A DNA stretch of 64,000 bases from Aliiroseovarius sediminilitoris. GTDB taxonomy: Bacteria; Pseudomonadota; Alphaproteobacteria; Rhodobacterales; Rhodobacteraceae. Location of the stretch: the NCBI RefSeq assembly GCF_900109955.1, contig NZ_FOJB01000001.1:992001-1056000 (forward strand). The letters run 5' to 3'. Every line of letters begins with the position of its first letter. Positions within the stretch are counted from its first letter, which is position 1. The notes under the pieces were generated by a model. It was given only the letters and a program-made list of their open reading frames with translations, was not told where the DNA came from and ran no database searches. This document shows positions 54,551-63,588 of the stretch, piece by piece. The translations under genes were made by a program, and so were the position numbers.

Positions 54551-55326
54551 GTCAGCCTCATCGGAATGCCCGCGGCGGCCATGTGTTCCTTGGCCTCGCG
54601 GATGGTGTAGTCGCCGAAATGGAAGATCGAGGCGGCGAGTACGGCGGATGCCCCGCCGTCTGTAACACCTTCGACCAGGTGGTCGAGTGTGCCCACGCCG
54701 CCGCTTGCAATGAGGGGCACATGGACAGCGTCGGAGATAGCGCGGGTCAGGGGCAGGTTGAAACCTGCGCGGGTGCCGTCGCGGTCCATCGAGGTCAGAA
54801 GAATTTCCCCCGCGCCCTTGGCTTCCATCAGCTTGGCAAACGCGACGGCGTCGATCGGGTCGCCGTTCTTGTCCAGCGCGGGTTTGCGGCCGCCATGGGT
54901 GAAGATGCCCCATTTTCCGGGGGCAATTGTCTTTGCGTCAATGGCGACCACGATGCACTGGCTGCCGAACCGGTCCGCCGAGCGGGCAATCACGTCGGGG
55001 TCGGCCACGGCGGCGGAGTTGAAGCTGACCTTGTCGGCACCTGCCAACAGCAGGTCGCGCACATCGTCTGGGCTGCGCACGCCACCGCCGATCGTCAGCG
55101 GCATGAAACACTGCTCTGCCGTGCGGGTTGCCAGATCATACATCGTCCCGCGGTTTTCATGCGTGGCCTTGATGTCGAGAAAGCAGAGTTCATCGGCCCC
55201 GGCGGCATCATAGGCGCGCGCCTGTTCCACCGGATCGCCCGCGTCGATCAGATCGACAAAGTTGACGCCCTTCACCGTGCGGCCTTCGGCCACGTCGAGG
55301 CAAGGTATGATACGGGTCTTCAGCAT
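54547..55326 (-). CDS. hisF: imidazole glycerol phosphate synthase subunit HisF
   Basis: 259 residues. Cyclase of the HisH-HisF complex. TIM-barrel with catalytic Asp in [19 protein letters not shown] and in [13 protein letters not shown]; phosphate sites in GGGVRS and IASGGVGT. The start at 55326 is the family start; the frame extends upstream without support. Confidence 0.97.
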   Translation of the reverse strand: MLKTRIIPCLDVAEGRTVKGVNFVDLIDAGDPVEQARAYDAAGADELCFLDIKATHENRGTMYDLATRTAEQCFMPLTIGGGVRSPDDVRDLLLAGADKVSFNSAAVADPDVIARSADRFGSQCIVVAIDAKTIAPGKWGIFTHGGRKPALDKNGDPIDAVAFAKLMEAKGAGEILLTSMDRDGTRAGFNLPLTRAISDAVHVPLIASGGVGTLDHLVEGVTDGGASAVLAASIFHFGDYTIREAKEHMAAAGIPMRLT

Positions 55327-55427
55327 GTTCTGCGCGGTCCTTGGCTGATCACGGTTTGTTTTATTTGCTCTATGCCCAACTGGCCAGAGCATTGTCGCAT
55401 TCGAACCTGAATTAAAGGAATTGCCCC

Positions 55428-55871
55428 ATGATGAAACTCACCCTTGCAACACTTGTGTCGATGGTCGCCCTGCCAGCGATGGCAGAGATTGTGAAAGTGC
55501 CCGCATCCGGTTCTGTTGCTGAGACGATGGACGCTTTGGAGGCGGCTGTCGGAAACGCAGGTGCTACCGTGTTCGCACGTGTTGATCATGCAGGTGGTGC
55601 TGCGTCGGTCGATATGGAGCTTGCGGCGTCGCAGCTACTGGTTTTCGGCAATCCCAAGCTTGGCACGCCGGCGATGCAGGACGATCCGTTGGCTGGATTG
55701 ATGCTGCCATTGCGTGTGCTGGTTTATGAGGACGGTGAAGGCGCGGTCTGGCTTGCCTATGAAGCGCCCGCCGACATGCTGGGGGAGTTTGGCATTGCAG
55801 CTGACACACCCTATGTCGGAATGATGACGGGCGCGCTGGACAAGCTGACCACCGCTGCTGCGGGGGGTTAG
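55428..55871 (+). CDS. periplasmic DUF302 protein
   Basis: 147 residues. Signal peptide [20 protein letters not shown] followed by one DUF302 domain ([43 protein letters not shown]-like [10 protein letters not shown]). DUF302 proteins are uncharacterised; a ligand-binding pocket is proposed. It is inserted on the opposite strand between hisF and hisA and overlaps the hisA stop by four bases (convergent). Confidence 0.85.
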   Translation: MMKLTLATLVSMVALPAMAEIVKVPASGSVAETMDALEAAVGNAGATVFARVDHAGGAASVDMELAASQLLVFGNPKLGTPAMQDDPLAGLMLPLRVLVYEDGEGAVWLAYEAPADMLGEFGIAADTPYVGMMTGALDKLTTAAAGG

Positions 55872-56584
55872 AGCGCGGCGAGGGCTTCCTTCAGGTCAAT
55901 CGCGCCGTCATAAAGTGCCCTGCCAGATATCACCCCGTTCAGCGCTGCCCCACAGTCACGCAAAGCGATGAGGTCAGCCAGAGAGCTGACGCCGCCACTT
56001 GCGATCACCGGGATTGAAACCGCGCGGGCGAGGGCGGCGGTGGCTTCCACGTTCGGGCCTTGCATCGCGCCGTCGCGGTTGATGTCGGTATAGATGATGG
56101 CGGCGACGCCTGCATCCTCGAAGGATTTCGCAAGGTCAGCGACCATCACATCGGTTTCCTCGGCCCAGCCTTTGGTGGCGACGCGGCCATTGCGCGCGTC
56201 GATCCCCACGGCAATCTGGCCGGGGAAGGCGCGCGCGGCTTCGCGGACAAGATCCGGGTTTTCGACGGCCACGGTGCCAAGGATCACACGGGCAAGGCCC
56301 TTTTCGATCCAGCCTTCGATGGTTTCCATGTCGCGGATGCCGCCGCCCAACTGGACAGGGACGTCGATGGCGGCGAGGATCGCCTCGACCGCCGCGCCGT
56401 TCATCGGTTCGCCTGCGAATGCGCCGTTCAGGTCAACCAAATGGATCCATTCACAGCCTGCATCCTGAAACGCGTGCGCCTGAGCCGCCGGGTCGTCGTT
56501 GAAGACCGTGGCTTCCTCCATCTCGCCGCGCAGCAAGCGCACGCATTGGCCGTCTTTCAGGTCGATGGCGGGATAGAGGATCAT
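55868..56584 (-). CDS. hisA: ProFAR isomerase HisA
   Basis: 238 residues. TIM-barrel isomerase of histidine synthesis. [20 protein letters not shown] with the catalytic Asp, [13 protein letters not shown], and [13 protein letters not shown] phosphate loops. Second Asp in [13 protein letters not shown]. Confidence 0.96.
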   Translation of the reverse strand: MILYPAIDLKDGQCVRLLRGEMEEATVFNDDPAAQAHAFQDAGCEWIHLVDLNGAFAGEPMNGAAVEAILAAIDVPVQLGGGIRDMETIEGWIEKGLARVILGTVAVENPDLVREAARAFPGQIAVGIDARNGRVATKGWAEETDVMVADLAKSFEDAGVAAIIYTDINRDGAMQGPNVEATAALARAVSIPVIASGGVSSLADLIALRDCGAALNGVISGRALYDGAIDLKEALAAL

Positions 56585-56654
56585 GGCAGGCTCCGATGTT
56601 TGGTGCTTTTGGTGCTTTTTGCATGGAAGTCGCGGCTTGCCAAGCCGTCCCTCC

Positions 56655-56671
56655 CGTCACGTCACACTTGC
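56655..56671 (+). promoter_or_regulatory. 17-base shared upstream element, copy 2
   Basis: CGTCACGTCACACTTGC, identical to 31849-31865, 50 bases before the DUF2147 gene. Its relation to the acyl-CoA synthetase copy suggests a common regulator or promoter element. Confidence 0.4.
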
Positions 56672-56721
56672 CTTAAACGGTTTCTCGGGGTCAGGATAAT
56701 TCCAAATTCAGGGAGGATTGA

Positions 56722-57105
56722 ATGAAACGTATGGTTCTGGCGCTTGCGCTGAGTTTTGGTATGGCCGCCCCGGCTTTGGCGGACGCTGTGGAAGGCGTGT
56801 GGAAAACGCAGGTGGATGATGGGGCCTATGCGCATGTGACAATCTCGCAATGTGGAAGCGCATTGTGTGGCGTCATATCGCGCACCTTCAAGGACAGCGG
56901 TGAATATAAATCCGAGAACATTGGCAAGAAGCTGGTCTGGGACATGCAGCCCAATGGTGGCGGCAGGTATTCGGGCGGCAAGATATGGCAGCCGTCAACG
57001 GGCAAGGTCTTCAAATCCAAGATGACGCTCTCCGGCAGCAGCCTGAAAGTCGAAGGCTGTGTCGCAGTGTTCTGCAAGAAACAAACGTGGTCACGCGTGA
57101 AGTAA
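56722..57105 (+). CDS. secreted DUF2147 protein
   Basis: 127 residues. Signal peptide MKRMVLALALSFGMAAPALA, then a DUF2147 domain (VEGVWKTQVDDGAYAHVTISQCGSALCGVISRT; WDMQPNGGGRYSGGKIWQP). The domain forms a lipocalin-like barrel in solved relatives. Four cysteines could pair. The function is unknown. It lies on the opposite strand inside the his cluster. Confidence 0.87.
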   Translation: MKRMVLALALSFGMAAPALADAVEGVWKTQVDDGAYAHVTISQCGSALCGVISRTFKDSGEYKSENIGKKLVWDMQPNGGGRYSGGKIWQPSTGKVFKSKMTLSGSSLKVEGCVAVFCKKQTWSRVK

Positions 57106-57123
57106 GCGCATTTGGCGTTGTAG

Positions 57124-57149
57124 AAAAAAGGGCGCCGCGTTGGCGCCCT
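57124..57149 (-). terminator. bidirectional terminator between hisH and the DUF2147 gene
   Basis: AGGGCGCC/GGCGCCCT with a 5-base loop; the minus-strand side ends in TTTTTT, which fits hisH best, just after its stop. The plus-strand side ends in ATTTA. Confidence 0.85.
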
Positions 57150-57151
57150 AT

Positions 57152-57790
57152 TTATGGCGCCCAGCTTAGGAAGTTGGCGATCATCCGAAGCCCGGCAGCC
57201 TGACTTTTCTCGGGGTGGAACTGCATCCCGATCAAGTTGTCACGCCCGACGATTGCGGTGATGTCACCGGCATAGTCGCAGTGCGCAAGCCGGTGGGCAG
57301 CGTCATCGACCACAAAGTGATAGGAATGCACGAAATAGGCGTGATCGCCTGTCGCAACACCGTCGAGCACTGGATGTTCCTGTTCGACCACCAGATCGTT
57401 CCAACCCATATGTGGCACTTTCAGTGCCGGGTCTGAAGGGGTGATCTTGCGCACATGGCCCTTGATCCAGTCAAACCCGTCCGTGTCCTGATATTCGTGG
57501 CTCATCGTGGCCAGCATCTGCATCCCGACGCAAATGCCCATGAAGGGTCGAGCTTGCCGGATCACCGCCTCTTCAAGTGCCTCATAGATGCCGCGATGGT
57601 CTGACAATTGCTGTCGGCAGGCGGGGAAGGCCCCGTCGCCGGGCAACACGATCCGGTCGGCGCGGGCCACCTCTTCTGGTTTGGTGGTGACGATCACTTT
57701 GCCTGCGTCGGTTTCGGCCGCCATGCGTTGAAACGCCTTTTCGGCCGAGTGCAGGTTGCCGCTGTCATAGTCGATGATCACGGTCAGCAT
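57152..57790 (-). CDS. hisH: imidazole glycerol phosphate synthase subunit HisH
   Basis: 212 residues. Glutamine amidotransferase half of the HisHF complex; catalytic Cys in MGICVGMQML and His in IGMQFHPEKSQ. VLPGDGAF and HMGWND are typical. 24 bases after hisB, same strand. Confidence 0.96.
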   Translation of the reverse strand: MLTVIIDYDSGNLHSAEKAFQRMAAETDAGKVIVTTKPEEVARADRIVLPGDGAFPACRQQLSDHRGIYEALEEAVIRQARPFMGICVGMQMLATMSHEYQDTDGFDWIKGHVRKITPSDPALKVPHMGWNDLVVEQEHPVLDGVATGDHAYFVHSYHFVVDDAAHRLAHCDYAGDITAIVGRDNLIGMQFHPEKSQAAGLRMIANFLSWAP

Positions 57791-57814
57791 GGAATGCTCC
57801 GGGGATGTAGCGGC

Positions 57815-58402
57815 TTAAAGCGCGCCTTTGGTCGATGGGATGGCGTCCGCTTTGCGCGGATCAGTTTCGACGGCCAAGCGCAATGCGCGCGCAACGGCCT
57901 TGAAGCCCGCTTCCGCCACGTGGTGGGCGTTGAAGCCGTGCAACTGGTCCACATGCAAAGTGATCCCGCCATGGGTCGCCAGCGCCTGAAAGAATTCGCG
58001 CACCAACTCGGTGTCGAACGTGCCGATCTTGGGGGCCGCGAACTCAATGTTCCACACCAGATACGGGCGCCCGGACAGATCGAGCGCGGCCCGCACCTGC
58101 GCGTCATCCATCGGCAAGTGACACTCGCCATAGCGACGGATGCCTTTCTTGTCGCCAAGCGCCTCGGTCAGGGCTTGCCCCAGCGCGATGCCGGTGTCTT
58201 CAACCGTGTGGTGGTCGTCGATGTGCAAATCCCCCGTGGCCCGCACCGTCATGTCGATCAGCGAGTGGCGCGACAACTGGTCCAGCATGTGGTCGAAGAA
58301 CCCCACGCCGGTCTGGTTGTCGTAAGTGCCGGTTCCGTCGAGGTTGATCTCGACCGAAATCTCGGTTTCCGCAGTCTTGCGGGTGATCTTTGCGCGCCGC
58401 AT
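57815..58402 (-). CDS. hisB: imidazoleglycerol-phosphate dehydratase
   Basis: 195 residues, single-function HisB. Manganese-binding histidine motifs: [49 protein letters not shown]. First gene of the his block read leftwards. Confidence 0.96.
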   Translation of the reverse strand: MRRAKITRKTAETEISVEINLDGTGTYDNQTGVGFFDHMLDQLSRHSLIDMTVRATGDLHIDDHHTVEDTGIALGQALTEALGDKKGIRRYGECHLPMDDAQVRAALDLSGRPYLVWNIEFAAPKIGTFDTELVREFFQALATHGGITLHVDQLHGFNAHHVAEAGFKAVARALRLAVETDPRKADAIPSTKGAL

Positions 58403-58493
58403 CGGGTCGTCCTTCTTCTGTCTGCGCCCCTTATAGGCGCGCAGGACGGCGCGGGGAAGGCGACAAATGCCGCCCTTGCCGGGGGTGTGGCAA

Positions 58494-59210
58494 TCACGCG
58501 GCTTGCGACATCATGAAGTCGCGCGGGCAAAGCGAGATCAGATGGCTTAGATCATCGCGGCTCATATATGTCATGAATCCTTTCAAAGGGGCGTTGCTGC
58601 CTTTTGGATACCAGGCCAGCGCGCTGGGATCGGTGTGCATATAGCCTTCACGCTCGGCCAATCCACGGAACGCATGGCGTTCGGGCATGAAGCCGAAGAT
58701 ATGATCGGGCGACCAGCGCAGCACACAAGTGGCCAGCGCGAACCGAGCCAGCAATCCCGGCAATCCGGTGCCGCGATAGCGGTCGTCCCCCTTGACCCAC
58801 AATTCGCCATGATAGCAGGTCTTGCCGCTGATACGTCGGGCACCGGGACCAGGCTGATAGCAACTACGCTCCATGTCCAGATCCAGTCCCACGGGGGGGA
58901 AATCCCTGAAATTCTGCCCAAGATAGTCTGATAGCGTCAAGCCACCCAGATTGAACCGACGCATGGCCTGCGTGTGCACCAGCGTGCCTTGTTCGTTCCA
59001 ACCCACGATCCAGAAGCCGTTATGTTCGTTCATCTCGTGGCGTTTGGGGTCGAACGGCGCGCCAATCGGCTGATGCGCGCGATGTGTGTTGATGTGGCTT
59101 TCATACAGGTCGAAATCCGACCCCATCTCGATCACCAAGCCGTGTTCACTGGCCATATCGAGAATCGCGGTCACATATTGTGCCCCCGCAAAAGTGTCGT
59201 GAATGGTCAT
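58494..59210 (-). CDS. GNAT-like protein of unknown function
   Basis: 238 residues. [32 protein letters not shown] resembles an acetyl-CoA-binding helix-strand, so a GNAT fold is likely, but motif A is weak. [20 protein letters not shown] and [13 protein letters not shown] are other markers. No signal peptide or membrane segment. It lies downstream of a palindrome-rich spacer and the wHTH regulator on the same strand. Not an AHL synthase by the usual residues. Confidence 0.65.
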   Translation of the reverse strand: MTIHDTFAGAQYVTAILDMASEHGLVIEMGSDFDLYESHINTHRAHQPIGAPFDPKRHEMNEHNGFWIVGWNEQGTLVHTQAMRRFNLGGLTLSDYLGQNFRDFPPVGLDLDMERSCYQPGPGARRISGKTCYHGELWVKGDDRYRGTGLPGLLARFALATCVLRWSPDHIFGFMPERHAFRGLAEREGYMHTDPSALAWYPKGSNAPLKGFMTYMSRDDLSHLISLCPRDFMMSQAA

Positions 59211-59261
59211 TTGGATCTCCCATGTGCTCGTGGTCCACGGGAATCTTAACCTATGCGGGAA

Positions 59262-59341
59262 ACATTTCGAATCGATTTGCGGAAATTCGCGAATTACGGG
59301 AAATCAGGCAGAAATATGAGCATAATCTGACACATTTCGAA
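59262..59341. promoter_or_regulatory. palindrome-rich spacer, possible operators
   Basis: A perfect 12-base palindrome AATTCGCGAATT lies at 59284-59295, flanked by two copies of ACATTTCGAA (59262-59271 and 59332-59341), 70 bases apart. The region is about 90-120 bases before the GNAT-like start and directly after the regulator gene. Confidence 0.4.
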
Positions 59342-59382
59342 CTATTCTGTGGCCCTGCTGCGAACCAGAGACGATCGTTGCG

Positions 59383-60267
59383 TCAGTAATCGTCCGGCGG
59401 CACGACGTTCATGGTAAACTCGGCGTCCATCGCATCGCGATCTGCGTCACTCAGATTGGCAATCTGAACGTTTCTTGTCCGGTCGATGAGAGTGGCAAGA
59501 GCGAACTCGCCATCTGCAAACCGACAAGCCATGGCCAGCCGCTGATAACTGATCGCCTTAAGGTCATTATTGTCGCCATGCCCGATGCGTGTGTGGATAT
59601 GATCCAGCCGGATACCGCGCGTGGTGGCGATGTCGTGAAATGGTTTTGCCAGCAGGTTGGCAAACCCCGGACCGCCGGGCAGATTTGCTATGCCCTTGCC
59701 GACTGAAGATCGGTATTTTTCCCACCCGAACCATGTGGCGTAAGATGATTTTTCGCCCACTTCGGTGCAGATCCAGTCGCCATTATCCGCGTTGAAGCGA
59801 AACACCATCAAATAGGGCCGCAGCGGGGCGAAGGCCGGACTTTCAAGCGCGCCTTCTGACCGCGCCCAAGCGTGAAAGCCGAACCGGATCAAGGGCGAGC
59901 CCATATCCCAGATGGCGGTCAGCGGGTGCTGTTGCAGGAAATACGGCACATCCCCGATTTGCATCGCAAGATAGAACAGCTCGTTCACATGCTTGCTTTC
60001 GTCGTAGAGCCATGCCTCGCCACGTGCGATCAACTCCTCGGCCTCTCGCAATGCGTTCTTACCATCCTCGGTCAGCCGGTATTGTCGGTTTTCAAAGCTG
60101 AAAAGTTCGCAACCTTTATAGCTTTCCAATGATGCGATGTGGCGACGGACGGTTTGACGGGTGCTGTCAAGCTCGCGCACGGATTCGGATAGGTTCAATG
60201 TGCGCGCCAAAGATGCAAACGAGCGCAACATCTCAAACAAAAGGGCGGGGCTGGTTCGATTGGTCAT
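59383..60267 (-). CDS. LysR-like winged-helix regulator with unusual C-terminal domain
   Basis: 294 residues. The N-terminal wHTH (about 5-70) resembles LysR: LRSFASLARTLNLSESVRELDSTRQTVRRHIASLESYKG. The rest is not the LysR ligand domain: LTAIWDMGSPLIRFGFHAWARSEG, HTRIGHGDNNDLKAISYQRLAMACRFADG look like an uncharacterised sensor fold. The start at 60267 is chosen; a frame to 60306 exists. It may control the GNAT-like gene downstream and itself. Confidence 0.75.
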   Translation of the reverse strand: MTNRTSPALLFEMLRSFASLARTLNLSESVRELDSTRQTVRRHIASLESYKGCELFSFENRQYRLTEDGKNALREAEELIARGEAWLYDESKHVNELFYLAMQIGDVPYFLQQHPLTAIWDMGSPLIRFGFHAWARSEGALESPAFAPLRPYLMVFRFNADNGDWICTEVGEKSSYATWFGWEKYRSSVGKGIANLPGGPGFANLLAKPFHDIATTRGIRLDHIHTRIGHGDNNDLKAISYQRLAMACRFADGEFALATLIDRTRNVQIANLSDADRDAMDAEFTMNVVPPDDY

Positions 60268-60496
60268 TTCTGCACCCGGACTGTCTTCACCAAACTGTTT
60301 CCGCAATGGAATTCAACATAATCCAAACAGCCTATAGCAGAAATTATCGTTCTTAAATTGATATTTAGACAGTAGGGTAAATAAATCATCCATACCGGGT
60401 AAATTTTTGCAACCAAACCGTTCAAGACTCATCACTTGGGTCTTTCGATGAAACCTGACATTCTCGTTTAACGGGAAGCAATTAAATGGTGAGAAA

Positions 60497-60859
60497 ATGG
60501 TCCATCCAGTCGATGTCCATGTGGGTAAGAAAATCAGAGAAGTCCGTCTGCTGCGCGGCCTGACTCAGGTAAAAGTTGCCGAGCAACTGGGACTGTCGTT
60601 CCAGCAGCTCCAAAAGTACGAAACGGGATACAATCGTGTCTCGGCCAGCAAAATGTTCGAGATTGCACAACTCTTGAACGTTCAACCAGGGTATTTCTTC
60701 GAAGGGCTGGCAGATGCCGGCACGTCAGAGGACGAAGCCATGGATGAACGTACGGCGAAAGCCGCACAGGCGTTGTCGTCAATCCAGGACGTGAAGGTGC
60801 GCAACCAGATCCAGTCCATGATCCACGAACTGGCCAACCGCCAGTCGCTGAGCGCCTAG
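60497..60859 (+). CDS. XRE-family transcriptional regulator
   Basis: 120 residues. XRE helix-turn-helix at about 10-65: VGKKIREVRLLRGLTQVKVAEQLGLSFQQLQKYETGYNRVSASKMFEIAQLL. A short helical C-terminus follows. Highly conserved in alphaproteobacteria as a cell-cycle/development type regulator, often next to metK. Here a terminator follows directly. 229 AT-rich bases upstream contain its promoter. Confidence 0.88.
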   Translation: MVHPVDVHVGKKIREVRLLRGLTQVKVAEQLGLSFQQLQKYETGYNRVSASKMFEIAQLLNVQPGYFFEGLADAGTSEDEAMDERTAKAAQALSSIQDVKVRNQIQSMIHELANRQSLSA

Positions 60860-60905
60860 ACAAACGACACTGCCTTTTCTGAGGGGGAAGGGACGTGGTG
60901 GAAGG

Positions 60906-60932
60906 GGGACGTGCCAAGCGCGTCCCTTTTTC
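60906..60932 (+). terminator. Rho-independent terminator after the XRE gene
   Basis: GGGACG pairs with CGTCCC around TGCCAAGCG and is followed by TTTTTC, 47 bases after the stop codon. Confidence 0.85.
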
Positions 60933-61143
60933 TTTGGAGCACGTGAAAAAGACGTGTGGGCGCCCGTCATCTCTAGTGCAGTCAATTCTGTCCAAGAGAT
61001 CCCATTGGAGCGGGCGAGGCCTTTCGAACACCCGACCCTAGCCTTGGCAATCAAATATAGACAACCTAGCGCGCGCGTCCCACTTTGGGTCATACCCGCC
61101 GTTCAGCCGCCAGTCCTATGAAGATCTTGAATCTGAGAAGATC

Positions 61144-61530
61144 TTGGCGGCCTATCCCGAAGACAGGATCCGAGACCGGCGGACCAGTCTGCGCCTGATT
61201 GCAGCGGCTGTGAAAGCGGGAGTGAAGCCCGATGACTTGCAGCAGGCGGTCAAAGCCTATGCGAAGGAAACCGAGGGCTACACGCGGAGCAAGGTCTGTT
61301 TTTCGGACAATTGGTTCAGGATGCGCCGATGGGAGAAGGGGCTTGCCCAGATACAGGCGGACCGGGAGAAGGCGCGAGAGGCCGAAGCCAAAGGCCGTGC
61401 GAGCCTCGCCGAGTGGATCAGTGAACGCCACCCCCTGTGCCGCTACATCACGAACCGGCAGATCAAGGACTTGATCGCGTCAAAGCTGGTGACGCCCGAG
61501 CAGGTGTGCGCTGCGGGGCTGCAGGCATAA
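61144..61530 (+). pseudogene. headless gene fragment, helical basic C-terminus
   Basis: The frame is open from 61042 to the stop at 61530, but its only start is a TTG at 61144 without a good binding site, and the sequence before it (SHFGSYPPFSRQSYEDLESE) reads as protein. It looks like the 3' part of a longer gene. The 128 residues are charged and helical (RLIAAAVKAGVKPDDLQQAV, RWEKGLAQIQADREKAREAE). It may derive from a plasmid or phage gene; no family could be assigned. Confidence 0.5.
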
Positions 61531-61544
61531 GTGCGGCTCGATTG

Positions 61545-61614
61545 TTACGCCATGGCGTAAAAAGTAGATATTTACGTTGTAGCGTAATTTGTTTTAATTT
61601 ACGCTGTGCCGTAA
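61545..61614 (+). promoter_or_regulatory. three hipB operator palindromes at 27-bp spacing
   Basis: Three 16-base inverted repeats of the form TTACG-N6-CGTAA at 61545-61560 (TTACGCCATGGCGTAA, fully palindromic), 61572-61587 and 61599-61614. Start-to-start spacing is exactly 27 bases both times. They cover the promoter region and end 14 bases before the hipB ATG, just before AAAAGGAG. Expected binding sites for HipB or the HipAB complex. Confidence 0.85.
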
Positions 61615-61627
61615 AAGGAGCCGCATC

Positions 61628-61873
61628 ATGGACCTCACAGCACGAACGGCCGAGCAGATCGGCGAGGCACTTCGCCGGACGCGCAAAGCGCGCGGATGGA
61701 CCCAAAGCGACATCAGCGCGCGTACGAATTTGCGCGTCGCGACGATTTCGTCGCTCGAGAATGGCGACGCGGGAGCCAAGCTCGCCACAGTGCTTGCTGT
61801 TATGGCGGCACTTGGGCTTGAGTTCCGATTGGTGGAACGCGGTGGCTCGCTTGAGATCGAGGATATCTTCTGA
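61628..61873 (+). CDS. hipB: HipB-family antitoxin (XRE repressor)
   Basis: 81 residues. XRE helix-turn-helix (IGEALRRTRKARGWTQSDISARTNLRVATISSLENGDAG) followed by a beta-strand end (ALGLEFRLVERG) used for dimerisation in HipB. It neutralises HipA and represses the operon through the palindromes upstream. The C-terminal Trp that plugs HipA in E. coli is absent. AAAAGGAG precedes the ATG. Overlaps hipA by one base (TGATG). Confidence 0.93.
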   Translation: MDLTARTAEQIGEALRRTRKARGWTQSDISARTNLRVATISSLENGDAGAKLATVLAVMAALGLEFRLVERGGSLEIEDIF

Positions 61874-63165
61874 TGGCGAAACGCGGGCGTAGCGGCACAA
61901 TGCAGGTGCTTCTGAATGGAAGGCTGGTTGGGGCTTTGCGTCTTGCAGGCTCAGGCGCAATCAGCTTCACCTATGATCCGGAATGGTTGGCATGGGAACA
62001 TGCCATGCCCATTTCGTTGTCACTGCCTTTGCGCGAAGAGGCGCATCAGGGCGGCCCTGTCATCGCCTACCTGGAAAACCTGCTGCCGGACAATCAGGCG
62101 ATACGTGAACGCGTTGCTGCACGGGTGCGTGCGGGCGGCACGGACGCGTGGCACATGCTGGAGAAGATCGGCCGCGATTGTGTGGGGGCCTTGCAGTTCG
62201 TTTCGGGTGAGATCCCCGAGGTTGGCGCACTCGAGGGAGAGCCCGTTTCCGAGGCGCAGATTGCGGATATGTTACGCAACCTCGCAAGCGCCCCCCTTGG
62301 CTTAGACGAGGAAGACGACTTCCGCATTTCTATCGCCGGGGCGCAGGAGAAAACGGCGCTGCTACGCCACGAGGGCGCGTGGATCCGTCCATCGGGGCTC
62401 ACCCCAACAACCCATATCCTCAAGACGCAGCTTGGCGTTCTGCCCGCAGGGATCGATTTGTCCGATAGCGTCGAGAACGAGTTTTTCTGCATGAGCTTTT
62501 GCCGCGCCATGGGCATGGATGTGGCCGAGGTTGAGATTGCCGACTTCGAAGACGTGCGAAGCCTTGTCGTAACGCGGTTCGATCGGCGCTGGACCAAGGA
62601 TGGCCGATTGATCCGCCTCCCGCAGGAAGACTTTTGCCAAGCGCTCTCAGTCCCGCCCAGTCAGAAATACCAAATGGACGGCGGGCCGGGAATCACCGAA
62701 GGGATCGGGTTGCTGAAGGGCAGTGATGACCCCGAGGCGGATCAGCGCGTGTTCTTCCGCGCGCAGGTGCTGTTTTGGCTTTTAGGGGCGACGGACGGGC
62801 ACGCCAAGAACTTCAGCATCGCATTACGCCCTGGCGGCTTCCGCATGACCCCACTCTACGATGTGCTGAGTGCACAGAAAGCGGTGGATGATGGCCAAAT
62901 CCGTCAGAACCGCATGCGCCTCGCGGTGGCGGTGGACGGGCACTATCGGGTAAACGAGGTGGTGCCTCGCCATTTCCCGCAGGCTGCAAAGGCGGCTGGT
63001 TTTGGTGTGGCGCTGGCGGAAGAGATCTTGTCGGACATTGCGACAGAGCTTGAACCCGCCTTGGACAAGACACTAGCAGACCTGCCAGATGGGTTTACAC
63101 AGCCTTTGGCGGAAGCCATTGCCGCTGGCATACGACGCCGGGCAATTGTCTTTCATGCCGTATGA
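61873..63165 (+). CDS. hipA: HipA-family serine/threonine kinase toxin
   Basis: 430 residues, very close to E. coli HipA in its core. The glycine-rich loop with the autophosphorylated Ser is at 152-163 (ISIAGAQEKTAL, Ser153). Catalytic Asp308 lies in GATDGHAKNFS, metal-binding Asp330 in TPLYDVLS, ATP-Lys184 in HILKTQ; RFDRRW and LPQEDFCQ are also kept, so it appears active. The E. coli toxin phosphorylates glutamyl-tRNA synthetase to cause dormancy. A complete module on an acquired segment. Confidence 0.95.
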   Translation: MAKRGRSGTMQVLLNGRLVGALRLAGSGAISFTYDPEWLAWEHAMPISLSLPLREEAHQGGPVIAYLENLLPDNQAIRERVAARVRAGGTDAWHMLEKIGRDCVGALQFVSGEIPEVGALEGEPVSEAQIADMLRNLASAPLGLDEEDDFRISIAGAQEKTALLRHEGAWIRPSGLTPTTHILKTQLGVLPAGIDLSDSVENEFFCMSFCRAMGMDVAEVEIADFEDVRSLVVTRFDRRWTKDGRLIRLPQEDFCQALSVPPSQKYQMDGGPGITEGIGLLKGSDDPEADQRVFFRAQVLFWLLGATDGHAKNFSIALRPGGFRMTPLYDVLSAQKAVDDGQIRQNRMRLAVAVDGHYRVNEVVPRHFPQAAKAAGFGVALAEEILSDIATELEPALDKTLADLPDGFTQPLAEAIAAGIRRRAIVFHAV

Positions 63166-63205
63166 TCCGCAGATCATATTTCTGCTTTATGATCCGTGGG
63201 TCATA
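63161..63205 (+). promoter_or_regulatory. two palindromes across the hipA stop codon
   Basis: TATGATC-CGCA-GATCATA (63161-63178, perfect 7-bp arms) and TATGATC-CGTG-GGTCATA (63188-63205, one mismatch). Start-to-start distance is again 27 bases. The sequence differs from the upstream operators, and the first copy contains the hipA TGA. Function unknown. Confidence 0.6.
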
Positions 63206-63588
63206 TTGAGTGGCAGGTCGCCTTCATGCAGCAACACGTATTTAGGGCCAGAGTACACCGTGATTGTGAGGTCGCAGGGGCGTCACTCTATTCGATGCAT
63301 CGGATTTTCCATGTGGATGGACGCCAAAGCGGACATTAAGTTGAATTGCAGCGAATAACTGCCAAGAGCCCAACCTGTGAATTCAACTATCGCGCTGCGT
63401 GCGCTCGCAGCACAAAATTTGCCGCAGTTGCAACGAACATGACGCTGTCATGCAGCGGACAAACCGGCCGTTCGTATTCTACTCAGCGGGAAATTCTGAC
63501 CCAAATCATAAGTTGTGAAACATCCTCGCCATTCCACTGAACTCTGTTGATGTCCGGATAGACTTATGAACGCCTACCTTATGAGCAG
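63206..63588. other. gene-poor stretch downstream of hipA
   Basis: About 380 bases with no convincing coding frame, tRNA or terminator. Mixed composition with a GCTGCGTGCGCTCGCAGC inverted repeat near 63393. Probably decayed DNA of an acquired segment. Confidence 0.55.
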
